Of a stretch of 64,000 nt of DNA, positions 1 to 10,876 are shown in pieces. The notes beneath the pieces were generated by a model, which saw only the letters and a program-made list of their open reading frames with translations, had not been told where the DNA came from and made no database searches. The stretch is from Desulfosporosinus orientis DSM 765. Its GTDB lineage: Bacteria; Bacillota; Desulfitobacteriia; Desulfitobacteriales; Desulfitobacteriaceae. The position numbers and the translations under genes were made by a program. The number at the start of each line of letters is the position of its first letter. Within the stretch, counting starts at the first letter, position 1. The DNA is taken from the NCBI RefSeq assembly GCF_000235605.1, contig NC_016584.1:1-64000 (forward strand), written 5' to 3'.

Positions 1-23
1 AAAAAGGCCACATAATTGCGGCC
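1..23 (-). terminator. rpmH intrinsic terminator
   Basis: Read on the minus strand, a GGCC stem closes over an AT-rich loop (GCAATTATGT) and is followed by a run of five T. It begins one base after the rpmH stop codon, the expected place for a Rho-independent terminator. The stem is only 4-5 bp, and the window edge may cut the T-run. Confidence 0.6.
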
Positions 24-158
24 TTAAACTGATAGCTTCTTCCGACCCTTTAAACGACGGCGCTTTATTACATTTCGCCCCGTTGGCGTACTCATCCGAC
101 TCAAAAAACCGTGAACACGTTTATGACGCCGATTTTTCGGTTGATATGTTCGTTTCAA
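24..158 (-). CDS. rpmH: 50S ribosomal protein L34
   Basis: A 44-residue, very basic protein of the large ribosomal subunit. The minus-strand translation starts [18 protein letters not shown] and continues with the family core [20 protein letters not shown], ending KKLSV, so it matches L34 over its whole length. The start is TTG, preceded by a GGAGGTG ribosome binding site 7-8 bases upstream; the TTG was chosen because the conserved KRTYQP follows at once. rpmH lies divergent to dnaA across the origin, as in most Firmicutes. In that group rnpA usually follows, but it would lie outside the window. Confidence 0.95.
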   Translation of the reverse strand: MKRTYQPKNRRHKRVHGFLSRMSTPTGRNVIKRRRLKGRKKLSV

Positions 159-221
159 TTCAACGACACCTCCTTTATATAAACGAAAAAACTTCGCACT
201 CAATCTTACTGTACTTTAGAG

Positions 222-251
222 ATTATACTCTAATGAATTTTATTCTGTCAA
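222..251 (-). promoter_or_regulatory. SigA-type promoter of rpmH
   Basis: On the minus strand, TTGACA (246-251) and TATAAT (222-227) are separated by 18 bp. Both hexamers match the vegetative consensus perfectly. The promoter points at rpmH, leaving a leader of about 55 nt with the ribosome binding site at its end. Confidence 0.75.
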
Positions 252-261
252 GCAAAGGACT

Positions 262-468
262 TTGACACTGTGTGGATAACTTGTAATTTTAAAAAGTTAT
301 CCACTGTGAATAATTTTTCGAAACTGATTATATTCCTGTTGATAACCCACAGGAAAATTGTTATTATAATTTTACAATACCTGACGACAACAACAAATCG
401 TGTTTATACCTATTCACAACACGTAATTTGTTTAAGTTATCCACAAATGTGTATAAGTTTGTGTATAA
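262..468. other. oriC: oriC, upstream DnaA-box cluster
   Basis: This AT-rich stretch between rpmH and dnaA carries clustered DnaA-box 9-mers. TTATCCACA occurs perfectly at 437-445, and its complement TGTGGATAA at 271-279. One-mismatch forms lie at 297-305 (TTATCCACT), 305-313 (TGTGAATAA), 448-456 and 460-468 (TGTGTATAA twice). TTGACA at 262-267 with TAATTT 16 bp on could be a dnaA promoter overlapped by a box, which would allow DnaA autoregulation; that part is inference. No other gene is visible in the 358 bases between rpmH and dnaA. Confidence 0.85.
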
Positions 469-516
469 CTTTTTTATTGTCATTATTTTTTCATTTTTAG
501 ACAAGGGAGGTCCGTC

Positions 517-1878
517 ATGTCACCAAAGTCGAACTCACTCCAATTATTGTGGCAGGAAACGCTAGAAAAACTAAAAAATGAACTTTCTAAGCCGAGCTTT
601 GAAACTTGGTTGAGTTCTACACGACTACTGAATATTGATGGAGATACGCTTGTCATTAGTGTCCCCAATGAATTTGCAAAAGATTGGTTGGAAAGTCGTT
701 ATGCACCTATGATTCGTTCCTCTGTTCAATCCGTATTAGGGCATTCTGTTAGTCTGCGCTTTATTTTATCAACATCAGAGAATACTTATATGGACGATGT
801 GGCCTTAGATGAAACTATTCCAACTACAGTCACTAAACCATCAGAACCAATTATCAATTCCTTAAATATGAAATATACTTTTGACACGTTTGTAATTGGA
901 AACAGTAATCGTTTTGCCCATGCTGCTTCATTAGCTGTCGCTGAATCACCGGCTAAATCCTATAATCCTCTCTTTATTTACGGAGGCGTAGGATTAGGTA
1001 AAACCCACCTTATGCATGCTATTGGGCATCATGTTCTGCAAAGGTCCCCTAATACTAAAGTAATCTATGTTTCCAGCGAGAAATTTACAAATGAGTTGAT
1101 AGATTCAATCAGAGATGAAAATCCAGAAGAATTTCGAAATCATTATAGAAACGTCGATATTCTTTTAATTGATGATATTCAATTTTTAGCAGGTAAAGAA
1201 CGAACTCAAGAAGAGTTTTTCCATACATTTAACGCTCTCCATGAAGCAAATAAACAAATTATTATTTCGTCTGACCGTCCTCCCAAAGAAATTCCAACGC
1301 TAGAAGATCGGCTCCGATCCCGCTTTGAATGGGGTTTAATAACAGACATTCAAGCACCTGATTTAGAAACGAGAATTGCAATTCTTCGTAAAAAAGCAAA
1401 AATGGAAAATTTGCAGGTTCCAAACGAAGTCATGGTTTATATTGCCGATAAAATCCGTTCGAACATACGTGAACTTGAGGGAGCACTTATTCGAGTAATG
1501 GCCTTTGCCTCTCTTAGTTCTATTCCCATAACAGCGGACGTAGCTGTAGAAGCATTAAAAGACATTATACCTGCGAATAATACCAAGGAAATAACCATTG
1601 ATATTATACAAGAATCTGTTGCCCGTTTCTTTAACTTATCTCCCAATGATTTTAAAGCAAAAAAGAGAACACGTGCCGTAGCATTTCCCAGACAAATCGC
1701 AATGTATCTATCTCGCCAACTTACTGACTTTTCTTTGCCTAAAATAGGAGACGAATTTGGCGGAAGAGATCATACCACTGTAATGCATGCTCACGAAAAA
1801 ATATCTCAAGCCTTAATCAATGACCCAGTTTTAGAGAAAAAAATCAATGAAATAATTCAGCGAATCCAATCAGATTAA
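517..1878 (+). CDS. dnaA: chromosomal replication initiator protein DnaA
   Basis: The 453-residue AAA+ initiator binds DnaA boxes and opens the origin. Domain I spans about residues 1-85, followed by a short acidic linker and the ATPase core. Walker A is GGVGLGKT at 156-163 and Walker B is [10 protein letters not shown] near 214-223. The C-terminal box-binding helix-turn-helix carries the family signature [12 protein letters not shown] near residue 420. The ATG follows GGGAGG with good spacing. DnaA boxes flank the gene on both sides, and dnaN follows 261 bp downstream. Length and domain order are normal. Confidence 0.98.
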   Translation: MSPKSNSLQLLWQETLEKLKNELSKPSFETWLSSTRLLNIDGDTLVISVPNEFAKDWLESRYAPMIRSSVQSVLGHSVSLRFILSTSENTYMDDVALDETIPTTVTKPSEPIINSLNMKYTFDTFVIGNSNRFAHAASLAVAESPAKSYNPLFIYGGVGLGKTHLMHAIGHHVLQRSPNTKVIYVSSEKFTNELIDSIRDENPEEFRNHYRNVDILLIDDIQFLAGKERTQEEFFHTFNALHEANKQIIISSDRPPKEIPTLEDRLRSRFEWGLITDIQAPDLETRIAILRKKAKMENLQVPNEVMVYIADKIRSNIRELEGALIRVMAFASLSSIPITADVAVEALKDIIPANNTKEITIDIIQESVARFFNLSPNDFKAKKRTRAVAFPRQIAMYLSRQLTDFSLPKIGDEFGGRDHTTVMHAHEKISQALINDPVLEKKINEIIQRIQSD

Positions 1879-1933
1879 AAATTAACAAACGCCTGTTAAT
1901 AACTTGTTGATAAAAATCTAATAACGTATTGCA

Positions 1934-2080
1934 TGTGGACACGTGGATAATCTAATCCGTTTGTCCACAACTTTTTCAACATAGATTTTGTGAGTTGATT
2001 TGGGTATTCCATGAACTTATTCACATGTTGACAAGCTATACTACTACAACTACTAACTAATATCTTATTAATGATAAACT
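1934..2080. other. oriC: oriC, downstream boxes and unwinding region
   Basis: The dnaA-dnaN gap holds further DnaA boxes: CGTGGATAA at 1942-1950, TTGTCCACA at 1961-1969 and TTATTCACA at 2017-2025, each one mismatch from consensus. The last box is followed within about 12 bases by repeated CTA triplets (ctactacaactactaacta, 2041-2059). AT-rich DNA follows to about 2095. A DnaA box followed by a run of CTA/CAA triplets is the arrangement described for DnaA-trio unwinding elements in B. subtilis. The functional assignment is by analogy. Confidence 0.75.
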
Positions 2081-2139
2081 TCATTTAGTACTTAATTAGC
2101 CTATCAAGAGGGAAATATTTATAGGGGGATTCGATTTAT

Positions 2140-3243
2140 ATGAAAATCTTCTGCTCTAAAGATGCACTGCTATCTGGAGTAAATGCTGTTCAACGGGCTG
2201 TATCACATAAAAATCCATTGCCGGTTCTTCAAGGAATTTTAATTCAGACCGAAAATCAGTCTTTACAATTTGCAGCTACTGATCTTGAAATGGGGATTCG
2301 TTGTGATGTTCCTGCCCAAGTAGATGAGCCAGGAACAACAATTGTTCCTGCTAAGCTTTTTGCTGAGGTTGTTCGTAAACTGCCTGATACAACAATTTCA
2401 TTGGAAGAACGAGGTCGATCTATAAAAATTTGTTACTATCAATCAGAACTGGTATTGAACGGTTATGATCCAGAAGAATTCCCTTTACTTCCTGATTTAA
2501 TTGAACCTCTATCATTTTCAATACCAACTATGGTTTTTAAAAATATGATTCGCCAAACCATCTTCTCTTGTGCAACAGAAGAGAGCCGACCGGTTTTTAA
2601 CGGTATTCTTTTGCAAATTGATGGTTCAATGATTCGTTTAGTAGCTACCGATACCCATCGTTTGGCTTACATGATTTCAGAGATTGCCAATCCGGAAGAA
2701 GTCCGCTTTAGCGGCATTGTTCCCTCAAAAACTTTGTCTGAAATATACCGATTGTTAAAAGATGAAGATGAAGTAATAACGATTAGTTACAGTAATAATC
2801 AAGTAGTCTTTCAATTTGGTTCTATATATCTTGTCTCAAGGTTGATTGAAGGACAATTTCCAAATTATAAGCAAGTTATTCCTCAAACCTGTGAAACGAA
2901 AGTAAATTTGTCTGTTAGGGAATTTTTAGATGCTGTAGAAAGAGCATCCTTATTATCTCGTGATAAGAGCGGAGCTAATATCATTAGGATAAATGTAGAA
3001 GGAAATGAACTGAGAATTGATCAAACCTCAGAGCTTGGAAAAATATCAGAACAAATTGGCATAGAAATGGAAGGCAACGATGTCAGGATTGCTTTTAATG
3101 CTAAATTCTTAATTGATGCCTTAAAAGTAATAGACAGCGAACATGTCCTATTTGAATTATCCGGACCATTTAGCCCAGGAGTAATGCGTCCTCTGGATAA
3201 TCCAAATTATATTTATCTAGTTCTGCCGGTAAGAACATCATAA
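2140..3243 (+). CDS. dnaN: DNA polymerase III beta subunit (sliding clamp)
   Basis: The 367-residue ring-forming clamp tethers the replicative polymerase to DNA. The sequence begins MKIFCSKDALLSGVNAVQRAV and shows the three repeated clamp domains of normal length; LVLPVRTS closes the C-terminus in the usual MPVR-like manner. The ATG is preceded by AGGGGGA about 10 bases upstream. It lies between the downstream half of oriC and recF, with only 4 bp to recF. An S4-domain gene often found between dnaN and recF in Bacilli is absent. Confidence 0.97.
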   Translation: MKIFCSKDALLSGVNAVQRAVSHKNPLPVLQGILIQTENQSLQFAATDLEMGIRCDVPAQVDEPGTTIVPAKLFAEVVRKLPDTTISLEERGRSIKICYYQSELVLNGYDPEEFPLLPDLIEPLSFSIPTMVFKNMIRQTIFSCATEESRPVFNGILLQIDGSMIRLVATDTHRLAYMISEIANPEEVRFSGIVPSKTLSEIYRLLKDEDEVITISYSNNQVVFQFGSIYLVSRLIEGQFPNYKQVIPQTCETKVNLSVREFLDAVERASLLSRDKSGANIIRINVEGNELRIDQTSELGKISEQIGIEMEGNDVRIAFNAKFLIDALKVIDSEHVLFELSGPFSPGVMRPLDNPNYIYLVLPVRTS

Positions 3244-3247
3244 AACC

Positions 3248-4342
3248 ATGATGTTCTCGAAAATTCATCTCCAAAATTTCCGTAATTATGAAAACGAAAT
3301 GATTCAATTTTTTCCTGGAACAAATATCTTGATTGGAGATAATGGTCAAGGTAAAACAAACATTATTGAAGGTATTTATTATCTTTTAACTGGAAAATCT
3401 TATAGAGTTCACAGGGAGCAAGAATTATTACGTTGGAATCAAAGTGAGTTTCATCTTTATGGAGAATTTTTAATAAATCAACATAAAGTTTCTTTGGAAA
3501 GTCATTATAAAGATAAGAAAAAAATGGTCAAGATTAACCAAGTATCTTGTCAGCGTTTATCTGATTTTGTAGGTACAATTAATGTCATTTTCTTTTCTCC
3601 CGATGATCTCGTCATGATTAAAGGTGGACCGGCAGAAAGAAGACGATTTTTAGACTTACATATTGCTCAAATGCGTCCAGGACATGTGGCTATTCTTAAC
3701 GCTTATAACAAGGCTATTCACCAAAAAAACGCTTTGCTTAAGTCATTTTCTGAGAGAAATTATAAATATTCACAAATTCAGATCTGGAATAATCAAATAG
3801 TTGAACTGGGAAGAAAAATTATTCTTAATCGATTTGATTTAACCAAACGTTTACAGGATGCAGCTGAACCTATTTATGCAAATTTATCCTCAAACAAAGA
3901 GAAGTTACAAATTGTTTATAATTCTTTAGGAAAAAGATCCGTAGAAGAGGCAATCAATGAATTTCCTGAATTAATGAATGATAAATTAGAACAAGAAATT
4001 GAACGTCAAATGATTTTAATTGGTCCTCATCGCGACGACCTGCAAATTCTCTTAAATAATAGACCGGGAAGGCTTTATGCGTCTCAGGGACAACAACGGT
4101 CATTAGTTTTAAGTTTGAAACTTGCTGAATTAGAGCTAATACGCCAAGAAAAAGGGGAATATCCCCTTCTTTTACTTGATGATGTATTGTCTGAATTGGA
4201 TCGTTTTAGGAGAGACTATTTAACAAGGTTTATTGAGTCTTCAAGTATTCAAACTCTAATTACTATGACAAATGCTGATAAACATCTTGAATTAGGTACA
4301 CTTTACATTGTTGAACAAGGGCATATAAGGAGGGATAGGTAA
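3248..4342 (+). CDS. recF: DNA replication and repair protein RecF
   Basis: A 364-residue SMC-like ATPase that helps load RecA at single-strand gaps. It has Walker A GDNGQGKTN near residues 31-39, the ABC-type signature ASQGQQRSLVLSL near 276, and Walker B LLLLDDVLSELD near 305. Two consecutive ATG codons (3248 and 3251) could start it. No strong ribosome binding site is visible, so translational coupling to dnaN, four bases upstream, is likely. The stop codon is directly followed by the remB start. Confidence 0.96.
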   Translation: MMFSKIHLQNFRNYENEMIQFFPGTNILIGDNGQGKTNIIEGIYYLLTGKSYRVHREQELLRWNQSEFHLYGEFLINQHKVSLESHYKDKKKMVKINQVSCQRLSDFVGTINVIFFSPDDLVMIKGGPAERRRFLDLHIAQMRPGHVAILNAYNKAIHQKNALLKSFSERNYKYSQIQIWNNQIVELGRKIILNRFDLTKRLQDAAEPIYANLSSNKEKLQIVYNSLGKRSVEEAINEFPELMNDKLEQEIERQMILIGPHRDDLQILLNNRPGRLYASQGQQRSLVLSLKLAELELIRQEKGEYPLLLLDDVLSELDRFRRDYLTRFIESSSIQTLITMTNADKHLELGTLYIVEQGHIRRDR

Positions 4343-4600
4343 TTGTATTTACATCTTGGCGGAGATGTTTTAATTAAAAAAGAAGATATAGTTGCAATAA
4401 TCGATTTAGAAATGACGAAAATTAGCCAAATTAACCGTATATTTTTGAGTAAAATGAAAAATTATCATAAAAATATTTGTTATATTTCTGAACCGGGCAG
4501 AGAGAAGACATTAATCATTGCCATTAATGATCTGTATTTTTCTCCAATATCATCCCTTACGTTATTTAAACGATCAGCCTTTAATTTTGTTAAAGAATAA
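4343..4600 (+). CDS. remB: RemB-like extracellular matrix regulator (DUF370)
   Basis: An 85-residue protein of the RemA/RemB (DUF370) family. It opens YLHLGGDVLIKKEDIVAIID and has the core pattern IIAINDLYFSPISSLTLFKR, as in B. subtilis YaaB. The start is TTG, immediately after the recF stop, with AAGGAGGGA about 10 bases upstream inside recF, so it is cotranscribed and probably coupled. In B. subtilis RemA binds DNA and activates matrix genes, while RemB is less well understood. A regulatory role here is family knowledge, not visible in the sequence. Confidence 0.85.
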   Translation: MYLHLGGDVLIKKEDIVAIIDLEMTKISQINRIFLSKMKNYHKNICYISEPGREKTLIIAINDLYFSPISSLTLFKRSAFNFVKE

Positions 4601-4627
4601 TAAGGTTAGTTACTAAAAAGCTAAAAA

Positions 4628-4656
4628 TTGATACATAGTTGATTTTAGTGTACAAT
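4628..4656 (+). promoter_or_regulatory. SigA-type promoter upstream of gyrB
   Basis: TTGATA (4628-4633) and TACAAT (4651-4656) are separated by 17 bp. Transcription would start near 4663 and give gyrB a leader of about 180 nt that contains the palindromic repeat at 4734-4832. Confidence 0.55.
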
Positions 4657-4733
4657 AAAAAGGTTGAAGGCATATTTTGGTACGACTTCTTGTCATTATT
4701 ATCCAGCCTTAAGAATACCTTACCAGCCAAAAA

Positions 4734-4832
4734 GCGAAGTTCTAATTCAATTGAGTAGAGTTAGAACTTCGCATAAAGTGCAACTATGGCCACCGCCAAT
4801 GACTAAGTCTTGGCGCTAGCCGAGTTTCTATA
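4734..4832 (+). repeat. dispersed palindromic repeat, copy A
   Basis: It has two parts. A 12-bp perfect inverted repeat (GCGAAGTTCTAA at 4734-4745, complement at 4761-4772) is followed by ataaagtgcaactatggc. A second, compound hairpin comes next, in which GCCAA pairs with TTGGC and AACTATGGC with GCCGAGTT. It ends at tttctata, 13 bp before the gyrB start. The same architecture recurs at 59484-59582, and partial copies lie at 10816-10857 and 59431-59480. The hairpin arms differ between copies while the tail is conserved. Confidence 0.65.
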
Positions 4833-4833
4833 G

Positions 4834-6780
<1,947 letters not shown>

Positions 6781-6794
6781 AGGAGTGCTCATTC

Positions 6795-9269
6795 ATGGCG
6801 GATGAAATTATAGGGGGGAAAGTTCTTCCCGTTGAAATCGCGGATGAAATGCGAAGATCATTTATCGACTATTCGATGAGTGTTATCGTTAGTCGTGCTT
6901 TGCCTGACGTTCGAGATGGGCTAAAACCGGTTCATCGCAGAATATTGTATACCCTTCATGAGTTGGGTTTAACTCCTAACAAGCCTTATAGTAAATCGGC
7001 ACGTCTTGTTGGAGATTGCATGGGTAAATTTCATCCCCATGGAGATTCCTCAATTTATGATGCGGTGGTTCGTTTAGAACAAGATTTTGCTAGTCGATAT
7101 CCCCTTGTTGATGGGCATGGCAATTTTGGTTCTATCGATGGGGACTCTGCTGCAGCAATGCGTTATACTGAGCTGCGCATGGAAAAAATAACAACGTATA
7201 TGTTAGAGGATATCGATAAAGATACCATTGATTTCACACCAAATTATGATGAAAAACAAGAAGAACCTACTGTATTGCCATCTAAATTTCCGAATCTGCT
7301 GGTAAACGGTTCTTCAGGAATTGCCGTCGGAATGGCAACCAATATTCCACCCCATAATTTGACAGAAGTTATTGATGCGACGGTTGCCTTATTGGATGAC
7401 CCTAACTTATCAGTTGATAATCTAATGGACTATATCAAAGGTCCGGATTTTCCTACTGGTGCTACAATTATGGGTCATGAAGGTATAAGGTCTGCTTATC
7501 TGACTGGGAGAGGCTCAATTAAATTAAGGGCTAAAGCCGAAATTGAGCAAATGGAAAAATCAGGAAAAACTCGTATTATTGTTACGGAAATTCCTTTTTT
7601 AGTTAATAAAGCTCGTATGATTGAGAAGATCGCTGATCTTGTTCGTGAAAAGAAAATAGATGGAATTACAGATCTAAGGGACGAATCTGATCGTTCAGGA
7701 ATGCGGATTGTTATTGAATTAAGGCGTGATGTCAATCCTAAAGTGATATTGAATCAGCTCTATAAGCATACTCAGCTGGAGGACACCTTTGGTGTAAATA
7801 TGTTGGCATTAGTGGATGGACAGCCAAGAACTTTGAATCTTAAGGATATGATTCATTACTTTATTGAACACCAAAAAGATGTTATTGTTCGAAGAACTCG
7901 ATTTGAACTTAATAAAGCTGAAGCTGAAGCTCACATTATTGAAGGATTGAGGATTGCCCTTGATCATATTGATGAAGTTATTGAAACAATTCGCTCTTCC
8001 CCAGATGAATCAAAGGCAAGAGAGAATTTAACTATACGCTTTGGTTTAAGTGAAAAACAAGCTCAGGCCATTGTTGACATGAGATTAAAACGGTTAACTG
8101 GGTTAGAACGAGAGAAATTAGAAAATCAATATCAAGATTTAATGAATACCATCGCCTATCTCAAGGCTGTACTTGCCTCAGAGGCTATGGTCATAGGTAT
8201 AATAAAGAATAAACTTGAAGAAATAAAGAGCAAGTTTGGAGATTCACGACGAACGCTTATAACTATTGATGTAAGTAAAATGGACGTCGAGGATTTAATT
8301 GCTGTCGAAGATGTTGTGGTAACAGTAACTCACTACGGTTATATTAAACGGTTACCGTTAAGTACTTATAAGAGTCAAAATCGTGGAGGCAAAGGTGTTC
8401 ATGGGATGGCTACTAAAGAAGAAGATTTTGTAGAACATCTCTTCACCACGACGACACATCATTATATTCTTTTCTTTACATCACAAGGGAAAGTTTATCG
8501 ATTGAAAGCTCATGAAATTCCAGAATCAAGTCGTACTGCTAAAGGTACTGCTGTTATAAATCTATTGAATTTAGGTCAGGATGAAATGATTACCGCAGTA
8601 ATGGCTATCAAGGAGTATAGTCCGGATTATTTTCTGATAACAGCAACAAAGAATGGTATCATGAAAAAAACGGCATTGCAGGAATATGACTCGGCCAGGA
8701 AAGATGGGTTAATTGCTTTGACTTTGGATGAAGGAGATGAACTTATTGGCGTTAAATTAACCCAAGGTTTGGATGATATTCTTTTAGCAACCAAAAAAGG
8801 AATAGCTATTCGTTTCCCAGAATCTGAAGTTCGTTATATGGGACGCACTGCCCGTGGAGTTAAAGGCATAAAGTTAGAAGAAAATGATATGGTTGTCGGT
8901 ATGGATGTTATAGGCGATGAAGGCGAGCTTCTAACCATGAGTGAAAATGGGTTTGCCAAACGTACTGATCTAAAAGAATTCCGTGTTCAAGGACGTGGCG
9001 GCAGAGGGGTTATCGGCATGAAATTGAATGCAAAAACCGGCAATTTGGTTGGCATTAAAGTTGTTCATGTCGAAGATGAGCTGATGGTGATCACTAATAA
9101 TGGGATTATGCTAAGAATTCCTGTATCAAGTATCTCAAACCAAGGACGTTCTGCACAGGGTGTTTTAGCTATGCGTACAGGTGACAGCAATGTTGTTGCC
9201 ATCGCTAAAGTTGTCATGAAAGATGATGAAGATACTGGGGAAAACGCTGATTCAGAGGCTGAAGACTAA
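6795..9269 (+). CDS. gyrA: DNA gyrase subunit A
   Basis: The 824-residue breakage-reunion subunit of gyrase. The catalytic tyrosine is Tyr124 in [10 protein letters not shown]. The quinolone-resistance region [11 protein letters not shown] keeps the serine (85) and aspartate (89) typical of sensitive enzymes. The C-terminal half contains the repeated beta-pinwheel blades, including [12 protein letters not shown], which resembles the GyrA box. It ends in an acidic tail. It is cotranscribed with gyrB (14 bp gap, GGAG site). ParC is unlikely because of the gyrB linkage and the GyrA-box-like motif. Confidence 0.97.
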   Translation: MADEIIGGKVLPVEIADEMRRSFIDYSMSVIVSRALPDVRDGLKPVHRRILYTLHELGLTPNKPYSKSARLVGDCMGKFHPHGDSSIYDAVVRLEQDFASRYPLVDGHGNFGSIDGDSAAAMRYTELRMEKITTYMLEDIDKDTIDFTPNYDEKQEEPTVLPSKFPNLLVNGSSGIAVGMATNIPPHNLTEVIDATVALLDDPNLSVDNLMDYIKGPDFPTGATIMGHEGIRSAYLTGRGSIKLRAKAEIEQMEKSGKTRIIVTEIPFLVNKARMIEKIADLVREKKIDGITDLRDESDRSGMRIVIELRRDVNPKVILNQLYKHTQLEDTFGVNMLALVDGQPRTLNLKDMIHYFIEHQKDVIVRRTRFELNKAEAEAHIIEGLRIALDHIDEVIETIRSSPDESKARENLTIRFGLSEKQAQAIVDMRLKRLTGLEREKLENQYQDLMNTIAYLKAVLASEAMVIGIIKNKLEEIKSKFGDSRRTLITIDVSKMDVEDLIAVEDVVVTVTHYGYIKRLPLSTYKSQNRGGKGVHGMATKEEDFVEHLFTTTTHHYILFFTSQGKVYRLKAHEIPESSRTAKGTAVINLLNLGQDEMITAVMAIKEYSPDYFLITATKNGIMKKTALQEYDSARKDGLIALTLDEGDELIGVKLTQGLDDILLATKKGIAIRFPESEVRYMGRTARGVKGIKLEENDMVVGMDVIGDEGELLTMSENGFAKRTDLKEFRVQGRGGRGVIGMKLNAKTGNLVGIKVVHVEDELMVITNNGIMLRIPVSSISNQGRSAQGVLAMRTGDSNVVAIAKVVMKDDEDTGENADSEAED

Positions 9270-9272
9270 AAA

Positions 9273-9301
9273 TTGACAAAGTTCGCGCTAGGTGTTACCA
9301 T
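9273..9301 (+). promoter_or_regulatory. SigA-type promoter of pdxST
   Basis: TTGACA (9273-9278) and TACCAT (9296-9301) are separated by 17 bp, just after the gyrA stop. Transcription would begin about 30 nt before the pdxS start codon. Confidence 0.55.
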
Positions 9302-9339
9302 GTCTGAGATTCATATTCAATCTTGAGGAGGAACTACCA

Positions 9340-10224
9340 ATGACTGAAATAGGCTCACTTAAAGTTAAGACCGGACTTGCAGAAATGCTAAAAGGCGGCG
9401 TTATCATGGATGTAACAACCCCTGAGCAGGCAATCATTGCAGAAGAGGCTGGAGCTTGTGCTGTAATGGCTTTAGAACGTGTTCCTTCGGATATACGGGC
9501 TGAAGGCGGAGTTGCCCGAATGGCTGATCCATCTATAGTACAGACTATAATGTCGGCAGTCACAATTCCTGTCATGGCTAAAGCACGTATTGGACATTTT
9601 GTAGAAGCTCAAATTTTGGAAGCCTTAGGTGTCGATTATATTGATGAATCAGAAGTATTGACACCCGCAGATGATGCCTATCATATCAATAAACATGACT
9701 TTAAAGTGCCTTTCGTATGTGGTTGCCGTAATCTAGGAGAAGCTTTGCGCAGAATCGGAGAAGGAGCTGCTATGATTCGTACTAAAGGTGAGCCTGGGAC
9801 AGGAAATGTTATTGAAGCAGTTAGACATATGCGCACCGTCATGAGCGAAATACGTGCTTTGACGTTAATGCCTAAAGAAGAGTTAATGTCTGCTGCAAAA
9901 AATATGGGTGCACCTTATGATTTAGTGTTATATGTTGCCGAACATGGAAAATTACCGGTTGTAAATTTTGCTGCAGGGGGGATCGCAACCCCGGCGGATG
10001 CAGCTTTAATGATGCAATTAGGTGTCGATGGTATTTTTGTTGGGTCGGGAATTTTTAAATCCGGCGATCCAAAAGCACGGGCAAAGGCCATTGTTTTGGC
10101 TACGACTCACTATAAAGATGCAAAATTGCTTGCAGAAATCTCCAAGGATTTGGGAGAACCTATGTCGGGTATTGAAATATCAACCTTAACCGAATCTCAG
10201 CGTATGCAAGAACGGGGCTGGTAA
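9340..10224 (+). CDS. pdxS: pyridoxal 5'-phosphate synthase subunit PdxS
   Basis: The 294-residue (beta/alpha)8 synthase makes pyridoxal phosphate from ribose 5-phosphate, glyceraldehyde 3-phosphate and ammonia. Lys81 (in MAKARIGH) and Lys149 (in [10 protein letters not shown]) match the two catalytic lysines of the family. The ATG at 9340 was chosen over an upstream in-frame start because it follows AGGAGGA and gives the conserved length. pdxT follows after 3 bp and supplies ammonia, so the pair forms the DXP-independent vitamin B6 pathway. Confidence 0.97.
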   Translation: MTEIGSLKVKTGLAEMLKGGVIMDVTTPEQAIIAEEAGACAVMALERVPSDIRAEGGVARMADPSIVQTIMSAVTIPVMAKARIGHFVEAQILEALGVDYIDESEVLTPADDAYHINKHDFKVPFVCGCRNLGEALRRIGEGAAMIRTKGEPGTGNVIEAVRHMRTVMSEIRALTLMPKEELMSAAKNMGAPYDLVLYVAEHGKLPVVNFAAGGIATPADAALMMQLGVDGIFVGSGIFKSGDPKARAKAIVLATTHYKDAKLLAEISKDLGEPMSGIEISTLTESQRMQERGW

Positions 10225-10227
10225 AAA

Positions 10228-10806
10228 ATGAAAAAGCGGGTTGGCGTATTGGCACTGCAGGGTGCTTTTCGCGAGCACCGACAGGTTTTGGAACAATTGG
10301 GATGTGATGTTGTCGAAGTTCGAAAAACCTGTGATCTTGACGGAATACAAGGTCTTATCATTCCTGGAGGAGAAAGTACAACAATAGGTAAACTCCTGAT
10401 AGTTGATGAGATGGGTGAAAAGATTAAAGAACTTGGCGCTAAAGATATGCCGATTTTCGGAACTTGTGCAGGTATGATTCTCTTAAGTAAAACCATTGTT
10501 GATAGTGAACAGTATAGTTTAGGTTTAATGGATACGATTGTAGAGAGAAATGCCTTTGGCAGGCAAGTCGAAAGCTTTGAAACCGATCTCCAGGTACCTG
10601 CCTTGGGAGTTAACCCTTTGAGAGCAGTGTTTATTAGGGCTCCTTATTTGAGGGAAGTTGCTCCTAATGTGGGTATATTAGCGGAGTATAATGGTAAAAT
10701 TGTCTTTGCGAGACAAGGAAATTTGTTGGCTAGTGCGTTTCATCCTGAGCTTACCTCTGATCATAGAGTTCATCAATATTTTATCAATATGATTGATGAA
10801 CATTAA
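10228..10806 (+). CDS. pdxT: pyridoxal 5'-phosphate synthase glutaminase subunit PdxT
   Basis: The 192-residue class I glutamine amidotransferase releases ammonia for PdxS. The nucleophile elbow FGTCAGMI places the cysteine at residue 80, and the His/Glu pair is at 172 and 174 in FHPELTSDH. The PGGES oxyanion-hole motif lies near 47-51. It is three bases downstream of pdxS, and the two products form the known 12+12 complex. Everything needed for catalysis is present. Confidence 0.96.
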   Translation: MKKRVGVLALQGAFREHRQVLEQLGCDVVEVRKTCDLDGIQGLIIPGGESTTIGKLLIVDEMGEKIKELGAKDMPIFGTCAGMILLSKTIVDSEQYSLGLMDTIVERNAFGRQVESFETDLQVPALGVNPLRAVFIRAPYLREVAPNVGILAEYNGKIVFARQGNLLASAFHPELTSDHRVHQYFINMIDEH

Positions 10807-10815
10807 TTATTGGAC

Positions 10816-10857
10816 ATAAGTTTAACTAAGGCTGCTGCCAGCCAAGTTTCTAAATAG
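10816..10857 (+). repeat. dispersed palindromic repeat, short copy B
   Basis: ataagtttaactaaggctg is followed by ccagccaagtttctaaata, matching the tail half of the repeat found upstream of gyrB and mfd. AACTAAGGC and GCCAAGTT form the outer stem. The 5' hairpin and part of the middle are missing. It fills most of the gap between pdxT and serS. Confidence 0.5.
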
Positions 10858-10876
10858 GCATGGGAGGGTGTTTGGT

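Noticed and set aside
270-500. 76-codon frame upstream of dnaA
   Set aside because: It is low-complexity AT-rich translation through the DnaA boxes of oriC.
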